Shown one piece after another: positions 24,083 through 34,200 of a stretch of DNA of 64,000 bases. The notes beneath the pieces are model-generated. The model did no database searches, was not told the origin of the DNA, and saw nothing but the letters and a program-made list of their open reading frames with translations. The position numbers were made by a program, and so were the translations under genes. Positions within the stretch are counted from its first letter, which is position 1, and every line of letters starts with the position of its first letter. Source of the DNA: Lewinellaceae bacterium. Lineage in GTDB: Bacteria; Bacteroidota; Bacteroidia; Chitinophagales; Saprospiraceae. The DNA lies in NCBI GenBank assembly GCA_020636405.1, contig JACJXW010000007.1:310001-374000 (forward strand), read 5' to 3'.

Positions 24083-25051
24083 ATGAAAGCCATTGTTTTT
24101 ACGAAATACGGAGCGCCGGATGTCCTCCAGCTCAAAGAAATGCCCAAACCCTCTCCTGGAGAAGAGGAAGTATTGGTGAAAATTCACGCCACGGCCGTCA
24201 ATGATTACGACTGGAGCATGGTGAGAGGCAAACCTTATCTGTATCGCCTGATGTTCGGCTTGTGGAAACCAAAGAAGCAGATACCCGGCATGGAATTGTC
24301 GGGAACCGTAGAAGCAGTCGGCAAAAATGTGCGCGCTTTCCAGGTAGGGGATGCCGTATTCGGAGATATTTCCGAATATGGTTTCGGCAGCTTTGCGGAA
24401 TACCTCTGCATCCATGAAAAAGCCCTGGTACTCAAGCCTGCTGCGATGTCCTTTGAGGAGGCCGCAGCCATCCCCCACGCTTCCTTGCTGGCCCACCAGG
24501 GGCTCGTTGAAATTGGAAAAATTCAAAAAGGGCAGCAAATACTCATTAATGGCGCCGGCGGAGGAGTTGGCACTTTTGGCCTGCAACTTGCCAAGTTGTA
24601 TGATGCCGAGGTGACCGGCGTAGATACCGGCAACAAACTCGGGATGATGCAATCGATCGGTTTCGACCATGTCATCGATTACAAGAAGGAGGATTTTACC
24701 AAAAACGGACAACGTTATGACCTGATCCTCGACGCCAAGACCAACCGCTCCATATTCTCCTATGCCCGTTCCTTAAAACCCAATGGAACCTATGTTACCG
24801 TGGGAGGCTACCTGAGCTCCCTGTTGCAATTGCTAATGCTAAAGCCTTTGCTCTCCGCATCCAGCGAAAAGCGCTTTCATATCCTTGCCCTGAAACCGAA
24901 CAAGGACATCGCTTACATCAACGAGCTCTTCGAGGCCGGTAAACTTAAAACGGTTATTGACGGGCCCTACACGTTAAGCCAGACGCAGGAAGCGGTTCAA
25001 TACTTCGGCGAAGGAAAACACCAGGGGAAGGTGGTGATATCTGTTTCGTGA
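24083..25051 (+). CDS. MDR-superfamily NAD(P)-dependent oxidoreductase (quinone-oxidoreductase-like)
   Basis: I chose ATG 24083 (MKAIVFTKYGAPDVLQLKEM), the normal start of this family; an upstream in-frame start adds 24 unlikely residues. The 322-residue protein has the GroES-like N-terminal domain with VKIHATAVNDYDWSMVRGKP and PGMELSGTVEAVGKNV. The Rossmann domain contains the NAD(P)-binding motif INGAGGGVGTFGLQLAK at about residues 150-168. The structural zinc cysteines are absent, so it belongs to the zinc-independent quinone reductase or enoyl reductase branch. It would use NADPH to reduce quinones or activated double bonds; the substrate is unknown. It is convergent with the T9SS gene downstream. 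Confidence 0.9.
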   Translation: MKAIVFTKYGAPDVLQLKEMPKPSPGEEEVLVKIHATAVNDYDWSMVRGKPYLYRLMFGLWKPKKQIPGMELSGTVEAVGKNVRAFQVGDAVFGDISEYGFGSFAEYLCIHEKALVLKPAAMSFEEAAAIPHASLLAHQGLVEIGKIQKGQQILINGAGGGVGTFGLQLAKLYDAEVTGVDTGNKLGMMQSIGFDHVIDYKKEDFTKNGQRYDLILDAKTNRSIFSYARSLKPNGTYVTVGGYLSSLLQLLMLKPLLSASSEKRFHILALKPNKDIAYINELFEAGKLKTVIDGPYTLSQTQEAVQYFGEGKHQGKVVISVS

Positions 25052-25071
25052 ACAATCCCCGTTGATCCGCC

Positions 25072-27924
25072 TCACAACACCTCCACCATCTTCACCACCG
25101 TGCCGCCATCGCCGCTTATTTCGAGCCAATATACCCCCCTGCTCAGCCCCATTTCCCGCACGGAAAAAGATTCAATGCTCCTGTCCGAACCCGCCACCGG
25201 GATCTCCTTCTTCAGAATTACTTTCCCCACCGCGTCCAGGAGGCGCAGGCGCAACCGCCCAATAGGCCGCGGCATCTCCACCTCCACATGGAAAGCCTCG
25301 CTTGCCGGGTTGGGGAACACCTTTACTGCAAAAGCCTCCATTTTTGCATTTTCCTCCACGGAGGTCGATACCGTTTCGGTTACTTCCAGCACCTGATCCA
25401 CAGGCACGGCCAGTAGCGTAGTGTCAGCCCCACCCGGAAACTCGATCCTGACCTCCTCGGCTACCTCGGCATCGCCCAGCCCAAAGTGGGCATCCAGGCT
25501 GTTCTGCCCGCAGTAGCCGGACTGGGCGCTGACCTCCCGAAGCTGAACCACCTCCTGGCCGCCGATGATGGCCCTTACCCTGACCTTGGCCCCAATGGCA
25601 GAACGGTTGGAACGGGTACCGGTAAGCCGGACCTTCAGCCAGCGGTTGCAATTGCCGGAGTTCAGGAAAAACTGGTTGGCCTCCAGAGGGGAGTTGCCTG
25701 TATTCTTGCAGGTGGCAATGCCAAGGTCGAGAAAGCCGTCGTTGTTGATGTCCCCCCAGGCGGCGCCGTAACTGCAGGGCGTAGAGAGGTTCCCGATGGT
25801 TCCAAGGTCGCGGGTGAAGTGTCCCTGGCCGTCATTCTGGTACAGGAAGTTGACGATATTGCCGTTGCAGTAGCCATTGCTGACAATGAGGTCCAGGTCG
25901 CCGTCATTGTCGAAATCGCCGAAGTTGGAGCCGTAGGAGCAGCCGCCGTCCGTTACCAGATCGCCGCTTGTCACCTCCGTAAAGGCCCCGTTTTCATTTA
26001 AAAAAAGCTGGTTGTTCTGCTCCGCAAAATAACCGGCGTTGGCCACGAACAGGTCGAGGTCGCCGTCGTTGTCTACATCGCCCCAACTGCTGCTCATCGT
26101 GCTGCGGTTGCTCTGGCTGGGCGCTCCGGCGCCGCTGGCCCTGGTGAAATGGCCGGCGCCGTCGTTTTCGTAGAGGTCGTCGGGCTGGTTGGCTTCGTTG
26201 GAAACGAACAGGTCGAGGTCACCGTCCCCATCGAAGTCCGTCCAGTTGACGGAGCGGGAAGTATGGGCGTCGGCCGACGGAGGGCCGTCTGGCAATTTGG
26301 TAAAAACCCGGTTGCCCTCATTGCGGAAGAGGAGGTTTTTTTTGTCTCCTTCTGAATTAGCCACATAGAGGTCGAGGTCGCCGTCGTTGTCCATATCGCC
26401 CCAGGAGGCCGTTTCCGAGTAGGTGCCGCCCGTGGAAGGGGCAGCAGCGGCATCATACGCGAAGGTGCCGTCGCCGTTGCCGAAGTAGAGGAAGTTCTTC
26501 TTTCCGTACCAGGTCACGGCAAAAGCATCGAGGTTGCCGTCGTTGTCGGCATCCGCAAAAGTGGCCCCGTCGAATGGTTCGACATGGCTAACGATATCGC
26601 CGCTGGTGGCCGCCGAGAACGGGCCGCCTCGCCCGCCGTTCAGGTAGAGCAGGTTGGCGGCGCCGCCCTGGGGGCCGTTGGTGATAAAAAGGTCTTCCCA
26701 TCCGTCGTTGTTCACGTCCACAAAATTGACGCTGCGGCTGTCGGAGGGCGTGGAGACGAGCACTCCCGTAGTGATTTTATCGAACAGTCGGGTGATCGGC
26801 TCAAGGCCAGAAGGAAGGGTACTCGCCCACCGCCCTCCGTAAGCTCCAATGTCGCCCTGCAACCCGCAGAGCGAAGGGAAAACGGGTTCAAATCCATTTA
26901 GAGACAGGTCATTATCGCCCTCGCCTGCTGCGTCTACACAGGGAGAAGCGGGAGTAAGGCGGAAAAAGGCCGTGTCGGCAAAAAGCGGGTCGAGGTCAAA
27001 ATTCCCCTCACCAGTATAGCCGCCCTGGATGTCGGAAAACCGGACGTTTACGGCGCCGCCAAACAACCGGGCAATGGGGCCGCCGATCGGCTGGGTATTG
27101 CCCCAGATGATGTTGTTGCGGGTTTCGAGCTTGATGGAAAACACAAAAATGCCGCCGCCCCGGCCACCGTAACTGCCTGCGCCCATGGACTTGTTGTAAA
27201 CGATGGTGTTGTTGAAAACCTCCACCACTGTTTGGTTATTGGTGCCCGTAAACCAAAGGCCCGCCCCGCCAAAATCCTGCCCGCCTTCATTGTAGCTGAC
27301 CACGTTGTTGTAGATCTTGCCGGTGCAGTAGTTGAGCACAATACCGCCGCCGTAACGCCCCACATTGTGGTGTATCCAATTGTTGCGGATGACCGGCGCC
27401 CCATCGCCGCAACGAATGCCGCCGCCGCCATTAGAAACCACGGCTGTAGTGTTCGCAATCACATTGTCCCGGATGATGTTAAACTGGATGGTGGGGGATG
27501 TGCCTTCCGCCAGGATGCCGCCGCCTTCCGTGTAGGTGCCGGCGCCGTGCGGATCGAGCCAACGGGTGCCCTTACCGCCTGTGAGGGTGAACCCTTGTAC
27601 CACCGTTGAGGGACTTTCTCCGTCGACGATGAGTATACAACTGGCCGTATCGGGGTGGCCCGGCTGACTGCCATTGATAATCGTGCTCGCAATGTCGCCC
27701 GCCGACCCGGTAAGATAAAACCGGCTGGTCAGTACGATACTTCTACCGTTGAACCGGAGGTTTTCAAAATATTCGCCAGGCTGCACAAGCACGGTGTCGC
27801 CATCGCTGGAAGCGTCAATAGCTGCCTGAATGGTGGGGAAATCAGCAGGCACGTTGTGAATTTGGGCATGAAGGTGTTGAAAAAAAGTAAAAATGAAGGG
27901 CAATAGCAGTAGCAGGTCTTTCAT
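25072..27924 (-). CDS. T9SS-exported beta-helix / FG-GAP / ASPIC protein
   Basis: This 950-residue secreted protein has a signal peptide (MKDLLLLLPFIFTFFQHLHA). It continues with a right-handed parallel beta-helix domain of the pectate-lyase type (about 22-370: IHNVPADFPTIQAAIDASSD, then repeated GGI/NN rungs). FG-GAP/VCBS-type repeats with DxDxDGDxD calcium loops follow at about 385-730. Next is an ASPIC/UnbV domain (about 735-840: RSAIGAKVRVRA, LREVSAQSGYCGQNSLDAHF then GLG). The T9SS type A sorting domain is at about 870-950 (VKVFPNPASEAFHVEVE, SRGVYWLEIS). The sorting domain directs outer-membrane export and surface attachment. The role is probably binding or processing of polysaccharide or a matrix function; no enzyme residues can be assigned. 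It stands alone. Confidence 0.88.
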   Translation of the reverse strand: MKDLLLLLPFIFTFFQHLHAQIHNVPADFPTIQAAIDASSDGDTVLVQPGEYFENLRFNGRSIVLTSRFYLTGSAGDIASTIINGSQPGHPDTASCILIVDGESPSTVVQGFTLTGGKGTRWLDPHGAGTYTEGGGILAEGTSPTIQFNIIRDNVIANTTAVVSNGGGGIRCGDGAPVIRNNWIHHNVGRYGGGIVLNYCTGKIYNNVVSYNEGGQDFGGAGLWFTGTNNQTVVEVFNNTIVYNKSMGAGSYGGRGGGIFVFSIKLETRNNIIWGNTQPIGGPIARLFGGAVNVRFSDIQGGYTGEGNFDLDPLFADTAFFRLTPASPCVDAAGEGDNDLSLNGFEPVFPSLCGLQGDIGAYGGRWASTLPSGLEPITRLFDKITTGVLVSTPSDSRSVNFVDVNNDGWEDLFITNGPQGGAANLLYLNGGRGGPFSAATSGDIVSHVEPFDGATFADADNDGNLDAFAVTWYGKKNFLYFGNGDGTFAYDAAAAPSTGGTYSETASWGDMDNDGDLDLYVANSEGDKKNLLFRNEGNRVFTKLPDGPPSADAHTSRSVNWTDFDGDGDLDLFVSNEANQPDDLYENDGAGHFTRASGAGAPSQSNRSTMSSSWGDVDNDGDLDLFVANAGYFAEQNNQLFLNENGAFTEVTSGDLVTDGGCSYGSNFGDFDNDGDLDLIVSNGYCNGNIVNFLYQNDGQGHFTRDLGTIGNLSTPCSYGAAWGDINNDGFLDLGIATCKNTGNSPLEANQFFLNSGNCNRWLKVRLTGTRSNRSAIGAKVRVRAIIGGQEVVQLREVSAQSGYCGQNSLDAHFGLGDAEVAEEVRIEFPGGADTTLLAVPVDQVLEVTETVSTSVEENAKMEAFAVKVFPNPASEAFHVEVEMPRPIGRLRLRLLDAVGKVILKKEIPVAGSDRSIESFSVREMGLSRGVYWLEISGDGGTVVKMVEVL

Positions 27925-28232
27925 GATACATAGCGGTTTTATAAAGATAAAGTGCCTGTTTGAATAATACTTTGGATGGCCACAGTAGCCATTCCCGTCT
28001 TACAAGCTGGATAAAACTACCCTCTCCGGGTTACATTTTTTTATTTTTGGTAAGAAGGCCTTTGGGGACGGGATATATGGCAGGTTACTGTACCTGAACC
28101 CTATTCGCCAACAGATTTCGACTATCCAGGGGTAGCAAAAAGCTGTTTGGAGCGTTAGCGCTTGGAATGGCGATTTTTTTACGAATTTTGGAGGATGGTG
28201 GGGTATTTAAGTTTTTGTGGCCGGATACCAAA

Positions 28233-28272
28233 ACACCATAAAACCATAGCACCACAACACCATAAAACCATA
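28233..28272. repeat. Direct repeat of a 16-bp word upstream of the LytS gene
   Basis: ACACCATAAAACCATA occurs at 28233-28248 and 28257-28272, separated by GCACCACA. The second copy ends 25 bp before the start codon at 28297. The spacing is 24 bp centre to centre, slightly more than two helical turns. It is either a low-complexity intergenic repeat or a pair of regulator sites; direct repeats near the promoter would fit a LytTR target, but this is not established. The rest of 27925-28296 contains no gene. Confidence 0.5.
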
Positions 28273-28296
28273 ACACCCTACCCTTAACTTTAACAA

Positions 28297-29391
28297 ATGA
28301 ACCGCCGCATCCTCCTCCATATCGGTTTTTGGCTGGCTTATGCCCTGTACGACGGTTATCTCTCCGTCCCGTTATCCGGGACGACCTTTGCCGACCTGAC
28401 GATCTGGGAGCGGCTATCGATGGGTTACCGGGCGGAGTCGCTGCTGCTGTTGATCAAGATCCCGGCGGTTTACCTGGTGCTGTACCGCTTCCTGCCCCCG
28501 AGTTTCGAGAACAAAAAGTTCTTTAGGCTGGGCCTGCAGTTCCTGTTGACGGCAGCGATCGCCACGGCGGCGATCTACGGTACCTGGCATAAGTTGATCT
28601 ACCCCCACATTTACCACATCGCCCCCCCGGCTGCTGCTGCCAATGCCTGGGTCGCCGCGTTCCGGCTGCTGTGGTCCTCGTTCGATATTCTGATGTTGCT
28701 GGGCGTCGCCTCGGCACTCAAACTGTTCCGCATGCGCCTGAGTATGGCTGAACGGGAGAAGCTCCTCGTAGAAGAAAAGCTGCAATCAGAACTCCGTTTC
28801 CTCCGGGCGCAGACCAACCCGCATTTTCTTTTCAATACGCTCAACAACCTCTACCATCTTGCCCGCAAACAAAGCGACAGGACGCCCGACGCCATTCTGA
28901 AACTCTCCGGCATGATGCGCTTCATGCTCTATGAATGCACGACGCCACGGATCCGGTTGTCGCAGGAAGTGAACGTCATCCGGGACTACCTCGACCTGGA
29001 ACGGTTGCGGTACGGTTCCCGCCTCGATGTCGTTTTTCAGGTGGACGCCGACGATGAAGCCCAGTTGATCGCCCCCTTGTTGCTCCTGCCTTTCGTTGAA
29101 AATGCTTTTAAACATGGAGCTTCCGAAAGCCGGGGCAACACCTGGGTCAGGATTTTTTTACTTTTGAAAAAGGGAGCACTGAGTTTTCAGGTAGAAAATG
29201 CCAAAGACCCTTCGGAAGGGATGGTGGCCGAAGGCATCGGCCTGAAAAATGTGAAACGCCAGCTCGAACTGCTCTACCCTGGCTACAGCCTGCAACTCGA
29301 CGACCGGGGCGATCAGTTTTTTGCCCGGCTCCACATCGATTTTCAAACCAATCCGAACAGCCATGATCAAGCTCAAATGCCTCATCGTTGA
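28297..29391 (+). CDS. LytS-type sensor histidine kinase
   Basis: The 364-residue kinase has four hydrophobic helices in its first 150 residues (LLHIGFWLAYALYDGYL, LLLLIKIPAVYLVLY and others) and a short coiled coil (RMRLSMAEREKLLVEEKLQ). The His_kinase domain of the LytS/YehU type contains QTNPHFLFNTLNNLYHLARK, with the phosphoacceptor His at about residue 180. The ATPase part shows the N box PFVENAFKHG (about 266-275) and GIGLKNVKRQLELLY (about 312-326). It should phosphorylate the LytTR regulator whose gene overlaps its 3' end by 29 bp. The membrane part has no known sensor fold. Confidence 0.93.
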   Translation: MNRRILLHIGFWLAYALYDGYLSVPLSGTTFADLTIWERLSMGYRAESLLLLIKIPAVYLVLYRFLPPSFENKKFFRLGLQFLLTAAIATAAIYGTWHKLIYPHIYHIAPPAAAANAWVAAFRLLWSSFDILMLLGVASALKLFRMRLSMAEREKLLVEEKLQSELRFLRAQTNPHFLFNTLNNLYHLARKQSDRTPDAILKLSGMMRFMLYECTTPRIRLSQEVNVIRDYLDLERLRYGSRLDVVFQVDADDEAQLIAPLLLLPFVENAFKHGASESRGNTWVRIFLLLKKGALSFQVENAKDPSEGMVAEGIGLKNVKRQLELLYPGYSLQLDDRGDQFFARLHIDFQTNPNSHDQAQMPHR

Positions 29392-30076
29392 AGACGAACC
29401 GCTCGCTGCCGAGGGGCTGGAAGCGTTCATTCGGCAGACACCGGTGCTGGAGTTCGCCGGCGCCTGCAGCGATGGCCTGGCCGCCATCGAATTTTTGAAA
29501 AACAACCCGGTAGATGTACTTTTCCTCGACATCCACCTCCCGAAATTGAAGGGCCTCGATTTTTTGAAAACCCTTAAAGATCCGCCGCAGGTGATCCTGA
29601 CTACCGCCTACCACCAGTACGCTCTCGAAGGCTACGAACTGAACGTGGTGGACTACCTGCTCAAGCCTTTCGGGTTTACCCGTTTCCTGGCCGCCGTAGA
29701 CAAGCTCCGTATTCCTATGCCGGCGCAATCAAACCCAGCCCTCCAGCAGCCGGAACGCCCTTTCCGTTTTTTCAATGAAAATAAGCGGCAGGTCCGCGTT
29801 TTCAACGATGAGATCCTGTATGTGGAAAGCCTGAAGGAATATGTAAAAATACACACCACCACCGGTGAAACCATTGTCACCCGTTTTCAAATGGGCGAAT
29901 TTGAAGGCCATCTGAAGGACGAAAATTTACTCCGCATCCACCGCTCCTTTTTGGTAGCGAAAGATAAGGTGAAGGCCTTCTCCGCCGTGGAGGTGGAAAT
30001 AGGCGGCAAGAAACTACCCATCGGCAGCAGTTACCGGGCGGAAGTGGGGAAAGCCCTGAAGGGGATGGCGGAATGA
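29363..30076 (+). CDS. LytTR-family response regulator
   Basis: I chose ATG 29363 (MIKLKCLIVEDEPLAAEGLE), which removes 14 residues that read inside the kinase gene. The 237-residue protein has a receiver domain with the acidic pocket at VEDE, the phosphoacceptor Asp56 in VDVLFLDIHLP, and the Lys in DYLLKPF (about residue 103). A LytTR DNA-binding domain follows at about 140-235, with ILYVESLKEYVKIHT, FEGHLKDENLLRIHRSFLVA and KKLPIGSSYRAEV. It is translationally coupled to the LytS kinase. LytTR proteins bind direct repeats; nearby targets could include the large surface-protein operon on the opposite strand, though this is inference. Confidence 0.94.
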   Translation: MIKLKCLIVEDEPLAAEGLEAFIRQTPVLEFAGACSDGLAAIEFLKNNPVDVLFLDIHLPKLKGLDFLKTLKDPPQVILTTAYHQYALEGYELNVVDYLLKPFGFTRFLAAVDKLRIPMPAQSNPALQQPERPFRFFNENKRQVRVFNDEILYVESLKEYVKIHTTTGETIVTRFQMGEFEGHLKDENLLRIHRSFLVAKDKVKAFSAVEVEIGGKKLPIGSSYRAEVGKALKGMAE

Positions 30077-30085
30077 TGTGCTTCA

Positions 30086-31276
30086 TCAATCGTTCATCAG
30101 AATAAGGCCATCACTGAAGTTGATAGCCTTACCCTTCACCTGTATCCAATAGCTGCCCTCAGGAAGGTGGCGGCAGTCGACCCGAGTTTCTGTTACTCCC
30201 GGAAAAATCGCCAGGTTCTGCTCCAGCACTTGCTTCCCCTGTGCGTCGAACAACCGGGCAGAGGCCGCCTCCTCCCTGTCGCTTCGGATTCGGATGGTGA
30301 CCTCCTGCCGAGCGGGGTTGGGGAAAACGATGATTTCCTTTCCACTTGCGAAACTGACGGAGCGAATGGGAGAGTACTCGAATGTGTTGTCGAGGTCAAC
30401 CATTTTGAGGCGATAGTAGACAGTAGGAGCAAAGCCAGGAACAGCAGGGACATTTTTATCGAGGTAGGTGTATTCTTGCAGTCGGCTAGAATAGCCAACG
30501 GCTGGGAGAGTCGTTACGATTTGCCAGGTTTTAAAATTGAAGGTTCGTTCTACTTGGAAATGGCTGGAATTTTCCTCCCCCACAGTGCTCCAGATGAGAT
30601 GTGCATCAGTATTTCCTGCTTTGCGGACAGAAAAATTATCCAACTCCAGGGGTAAAGGAGCTCCGGCAGGATTGACCAACACGAGATCGCTGATTAGAAC
30701 TTTGCTAGAGGTAAAGGGAGACGTGTTAGCCAAAGTAAATACTTTCGTCCCCAGTTCACCTTCCGTTTCCGGTTTCCAGACTAGGCCAACAGTCCCACCA
30801 GAATTGGAAAAGCCGGATATTTTAAACCTTCCTAAACAATGGGTAAGAGCAAGTCCGTCAATTCTTGCCACATTTGCATCAAAGCCGCTTTGATCAGAAA
30901 CCGAGGGCCCGGGAAGGTTGATCCGTAATTCTCCATTGTCCACCGAGAGCGCCGCTCCATTAAAATAAGCATATTGTGTAAATAATGCATTTAACCCAGA
31001 AGGGTCAGTTGGAGAAAAAGTACAAAACCCTGGCGGTACAGAACCGACCTTTGTGAAATCTGGGTTGGCGAAATTTTGATCATTAAACGCCAGAATAAAA
31101 TCCGCATTACCCAAATACAGGTCTCCAGAAGTTCCGGGTAAAGTTCGAAGATAAATGTCAAAGACATAATCTGTTCCCTGAAGTCCCTCATTCTGAATAG
31201 ATAACTCAACCCTCACTTGAGCCGAAGTTGACAATTGAGCTAAGAAACTTGCGAAAATTAGGAAAAAACATCTCAT
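30086..31276 (-). CDS. T9SS-exported protein with cohesin-like N-terminal domain
   Basis: This 396-residue protein has a signal peptide (MRCFFLIFASFLAQLSTSAQ). The N-terminal domain (about 21-195) looks like the cohesin-like fold of surface proteins in this phylum: VRVELSIQNEGLQGTDYVFD, then IYLRTLPGTSGDLYLGNADF, ILAFNDQNF, and LGRFKISGFSNSGGTVGLVW. A fibronectin-III-like domain follows at about 205-305, with LIWSTVGEENSSHFQVERTF and YYRLKMVDLDNTFEYS. The T9SS type A sorting domain is at about 315-396 (IIVFPNPARQEVTIRIRS, LPEGSYWIQV). It is the third gene of a minus-strand series, only 23 bp after the 3473-residue mosaic. The mosaic ends in dockerin-like calcium loops, so a direct contact of the two products is plausible. 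Confidence 0.8.
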   Translation of the reverse strand: MRCFFLIFASFLAQLSTSAQVRVELSIQNEGLQGTDYVFDIYLRTLPGTSGDLYLGNADFILAFNDQNFANPDFTKVGSVPPGFCTFSPTDPSGLNALFTQYAYFNGAALSVDNGELRINLPGPSVSDQSGFDANVARIDGLALTHCLGRFKISGFSNSGGTVGLVWKPETEGELGTKVFTLANTSPFTSSKVLISDLVLVNPAGAPLPLELDNFSVRKAGNTDAHLIWSTVGEENSSHFQVERTFNFKTWQIVTTLPAVGYSSRLQEYTYLDKNVPAVPGFAPTVYYRLKMVDLDNTFEYSPIRSVSFASGKEIIVFPNPARQEVTIRIRSDREEAASARLFDAQGKQVLEQNLAIFPGVTETRVDCRHLPEGSYWIQVKGKAINFSDGLILMND

Positions 31277-31299
31277 GACTACTTGGTTTACGAATTCTC

Positions 31300-34200
31300 T
31301 TATTGTTGAATTTGAGCCGTCTTATTTCGGTTGTTCCAGGCATTGCTTCGATCTGAGGCATCGACCACGCCACTCAAGTCACTATCGGAAAGTTCATACC
31401 CTAACACATTCCGATCGTTCCATGCCTGGCTGCGGTCACCTGCATCAATCACCCCGGAGGCATCCAGATCCCCTGAGACCAACCCAAGGACACCTCCTCC
31501 AAGGCTGGCCTGCGCACTCACACCAAATGTGGGCGTTGCCACATCCGTAAAATCAACTATGGTTTCATCTGAATGGAGAGGAATTGCAGAAGCCGTCATC
31601 ACTCCCAAATGGTTACGATGATGCACAGCAATATAGGCACTACTTATATCGCTCTCTGCGGGGATGGCCAGCGCACTTTTCCCATCAATATCCACCACAT
31701 CGCCATCCCTTTGCAGAAGGGCAGAACGGGTGGCAAGCACTTCCGACGGATCAGATGCGTTACGCAGTTCGACCAATACCCAGTCTACAATGGCGTTCTG
31801 GCCGGTCGTATCGAAAATGCCCGGGTGCACTTTTTCACGCCGCCCGTCGACGAGGGAAAAAGACAAGTCCCGATAGGGCTCCTCCTGGGGCAACAGGCCC
31901 GAGCTTCTCAAATGGTCGCTCATCAGGCCCGAGCCAGGGTCATAAGGCCCCTGTAGAAAAACTTTCAGCCCGAGGCTGGCGTAATGATCGACATTTTCAG
32001 CAATGTACAATTCCCCTTCCGCCGTCAGGTAGAAGGCGTCCACATCTCCGTCCCCATCGGCATCGGAAAGCTTGAGCGCCTGTTGGATGCCAAGGGGCAG
32101 CAGGCAGGTATCAGCCTGGAAGGTACGGTTTCCCTGGTTGAGATAGGTCCGGAAGGGCAACGTTTCCCAACTGCTTCCATCGTACAAGCGATTTGCGAAA
32201 AGGTCCAGGAGGCCGTCGCCGTTGAGGTCGCCCGGCAACACCTGGGCTTGGGTGGTTCCAACGGCTATTCCATTGTAAGGGGAATAGTTTAAACCGCCAA
32301 CGCCATATACAATATTAATGGATGTTGCTGTGCTAACAATGTCCAGAATACCATCCTGGTCGAAATCATAAATGGCATTGGGGGCATACCGGTCGGGATT
32401 GCTGGCATTCGAGGATAAGTTAAAGTTTCCTCCGTTGTTTTCGTAAACCCGGTAGGAAGGTGTACTGCCGAATGAATTATTGGAAGAATATACGAAATCG
32501 AGATCGCCATCACCATCCAGGTCGGCGAGCTGGCGCCCCGAGCCAAAGGCGCTGGTATTGATCAGCTGTTGGCTGGCAAAGGTGCCGTCGCCATTATTCC
32601 TTAGGATGGAAATAGTATTCGAGCTAAGGACGGAAATGCCCGAGATACCGACCAGGTCGATGTCGCCGTCCTGGTCTATATCGCCAAATGTAACCCCATT
32701 AGAATAGTTGGACAAAGTATAGTAAGCAGGCGCCGAGAAGGTGCCATCTCCATTATTGAGCCGAATATGAGCATTGGAGGGGACGTTGTGCGTCAGGACC
32801 AGGTCGGGATAACCGTCGTTGTTGAGGTCCGGCGTCCCTCGTAAATTGGAGTGGGAATAACTGTTGGTATATACCACAGGTGCGGCAAAAGTGTGATCTG
32901 ACTGCTGCTGATAGACCAATATTTTTGTTGGATTGCCATAGGCCGAATGATACCGGATGATGTAATCCATCAGGCTATCCCGGTTCACATCAGCGGTAAT
33001 AAAATTCAGGCTGTAATCCATCGCTTCCGCCGGCAGGGTGATCCCAGAATATTTTGGAATGAAGGTAGCCGCGGTTGGGTTTGTCGTTTCCGCCAGCCTT
33101 TCCCACACAAACGCAGGCTGGTTCACCTGGCCGGTATCCTGCAGGTTGGACAAGCTACTGATCATGATCTTTTCTCCGGCCCGGAACGGATAGTCCGGCC
33201 GGAATTTGACGGCATTACCCCGGCTGGAGTAGGAGCCTGTCCGCTGGCCAGCCTCGTCGCCCATAAACCGCAGATTGGTAATATTAAGGGTGCTGCGATC
33301 AATCGGGCGAGGATATAAGATCGTGACCTCATCGTTATAAGCCGAAGAGAACGTGGGCTGGCTTACTACGGACAGCGCATCGCAGTTGCAGTGATTGAAT
33401 GCTTCTGTGTATACCAACTCGCCCAAGCCATCTCGCAGCGTGACCCAGTCTACGGAGCCGGAACCTTTGAAATTCACCCGTATGCCCAGTACGTGCCCCA
33501 CCTCACCGGTATAGGGCAAGCTGTACTGCAAAACTCCGTCGAAATAGGTGCTGATAGCCCCGTTCTGAAGGACGATCTTAATGGTATGCCAATCACTCAG
33601 ATTTTTCGCGAGCGCCCCCAGATCGGTACTGCTGCCCGACAGCCCTGTATCGCCAGCTCCTATGCTGGCGTACTGAGCGCAACCGTTTGTCATGTAGTTC
33701 ACCCAGGCATTTCCCTTGTCGCCATATAATGTCAGTCCGGTATCGAAGCAGCTGATGCCGCCACCGCTTTGGGGGTTCTTCACTCTGACTTCCAGGGTAG
33801 CAGCGTCGCCACTGGCTGGAAAGTCGTTGTAATTGGCGAAAGTAGTCCAGTAATAGGATTGCGGCGTTAGGGCAGGGTCAATATGAGCAATGCCGCCTTC
33901 CAACACCTGGCACAAGTCTTCATTACTCTCCCGATAGCCGTTGGTGCTGGATACAAAGCTGATCCATTCGCAGGACCGCACCTGTATATGGAAATTTTCT
34001 ACTACAACGCCATCCCGCATTAATCTTACCCTATAGACCCCTTCGTGGGAAAACGAATGTGTCAGGGTGCCCATAAAGGCCGTGACCGGAGTAACTACCC
34101 CATCTCCAAAATGGACCTCGTAGTTGCCCGGTGTAACCACTTGATAGGTAAATAAAACCTGATCCGTGGGGAAAACACTGTAGAGGTCAGCAAACAGGGT

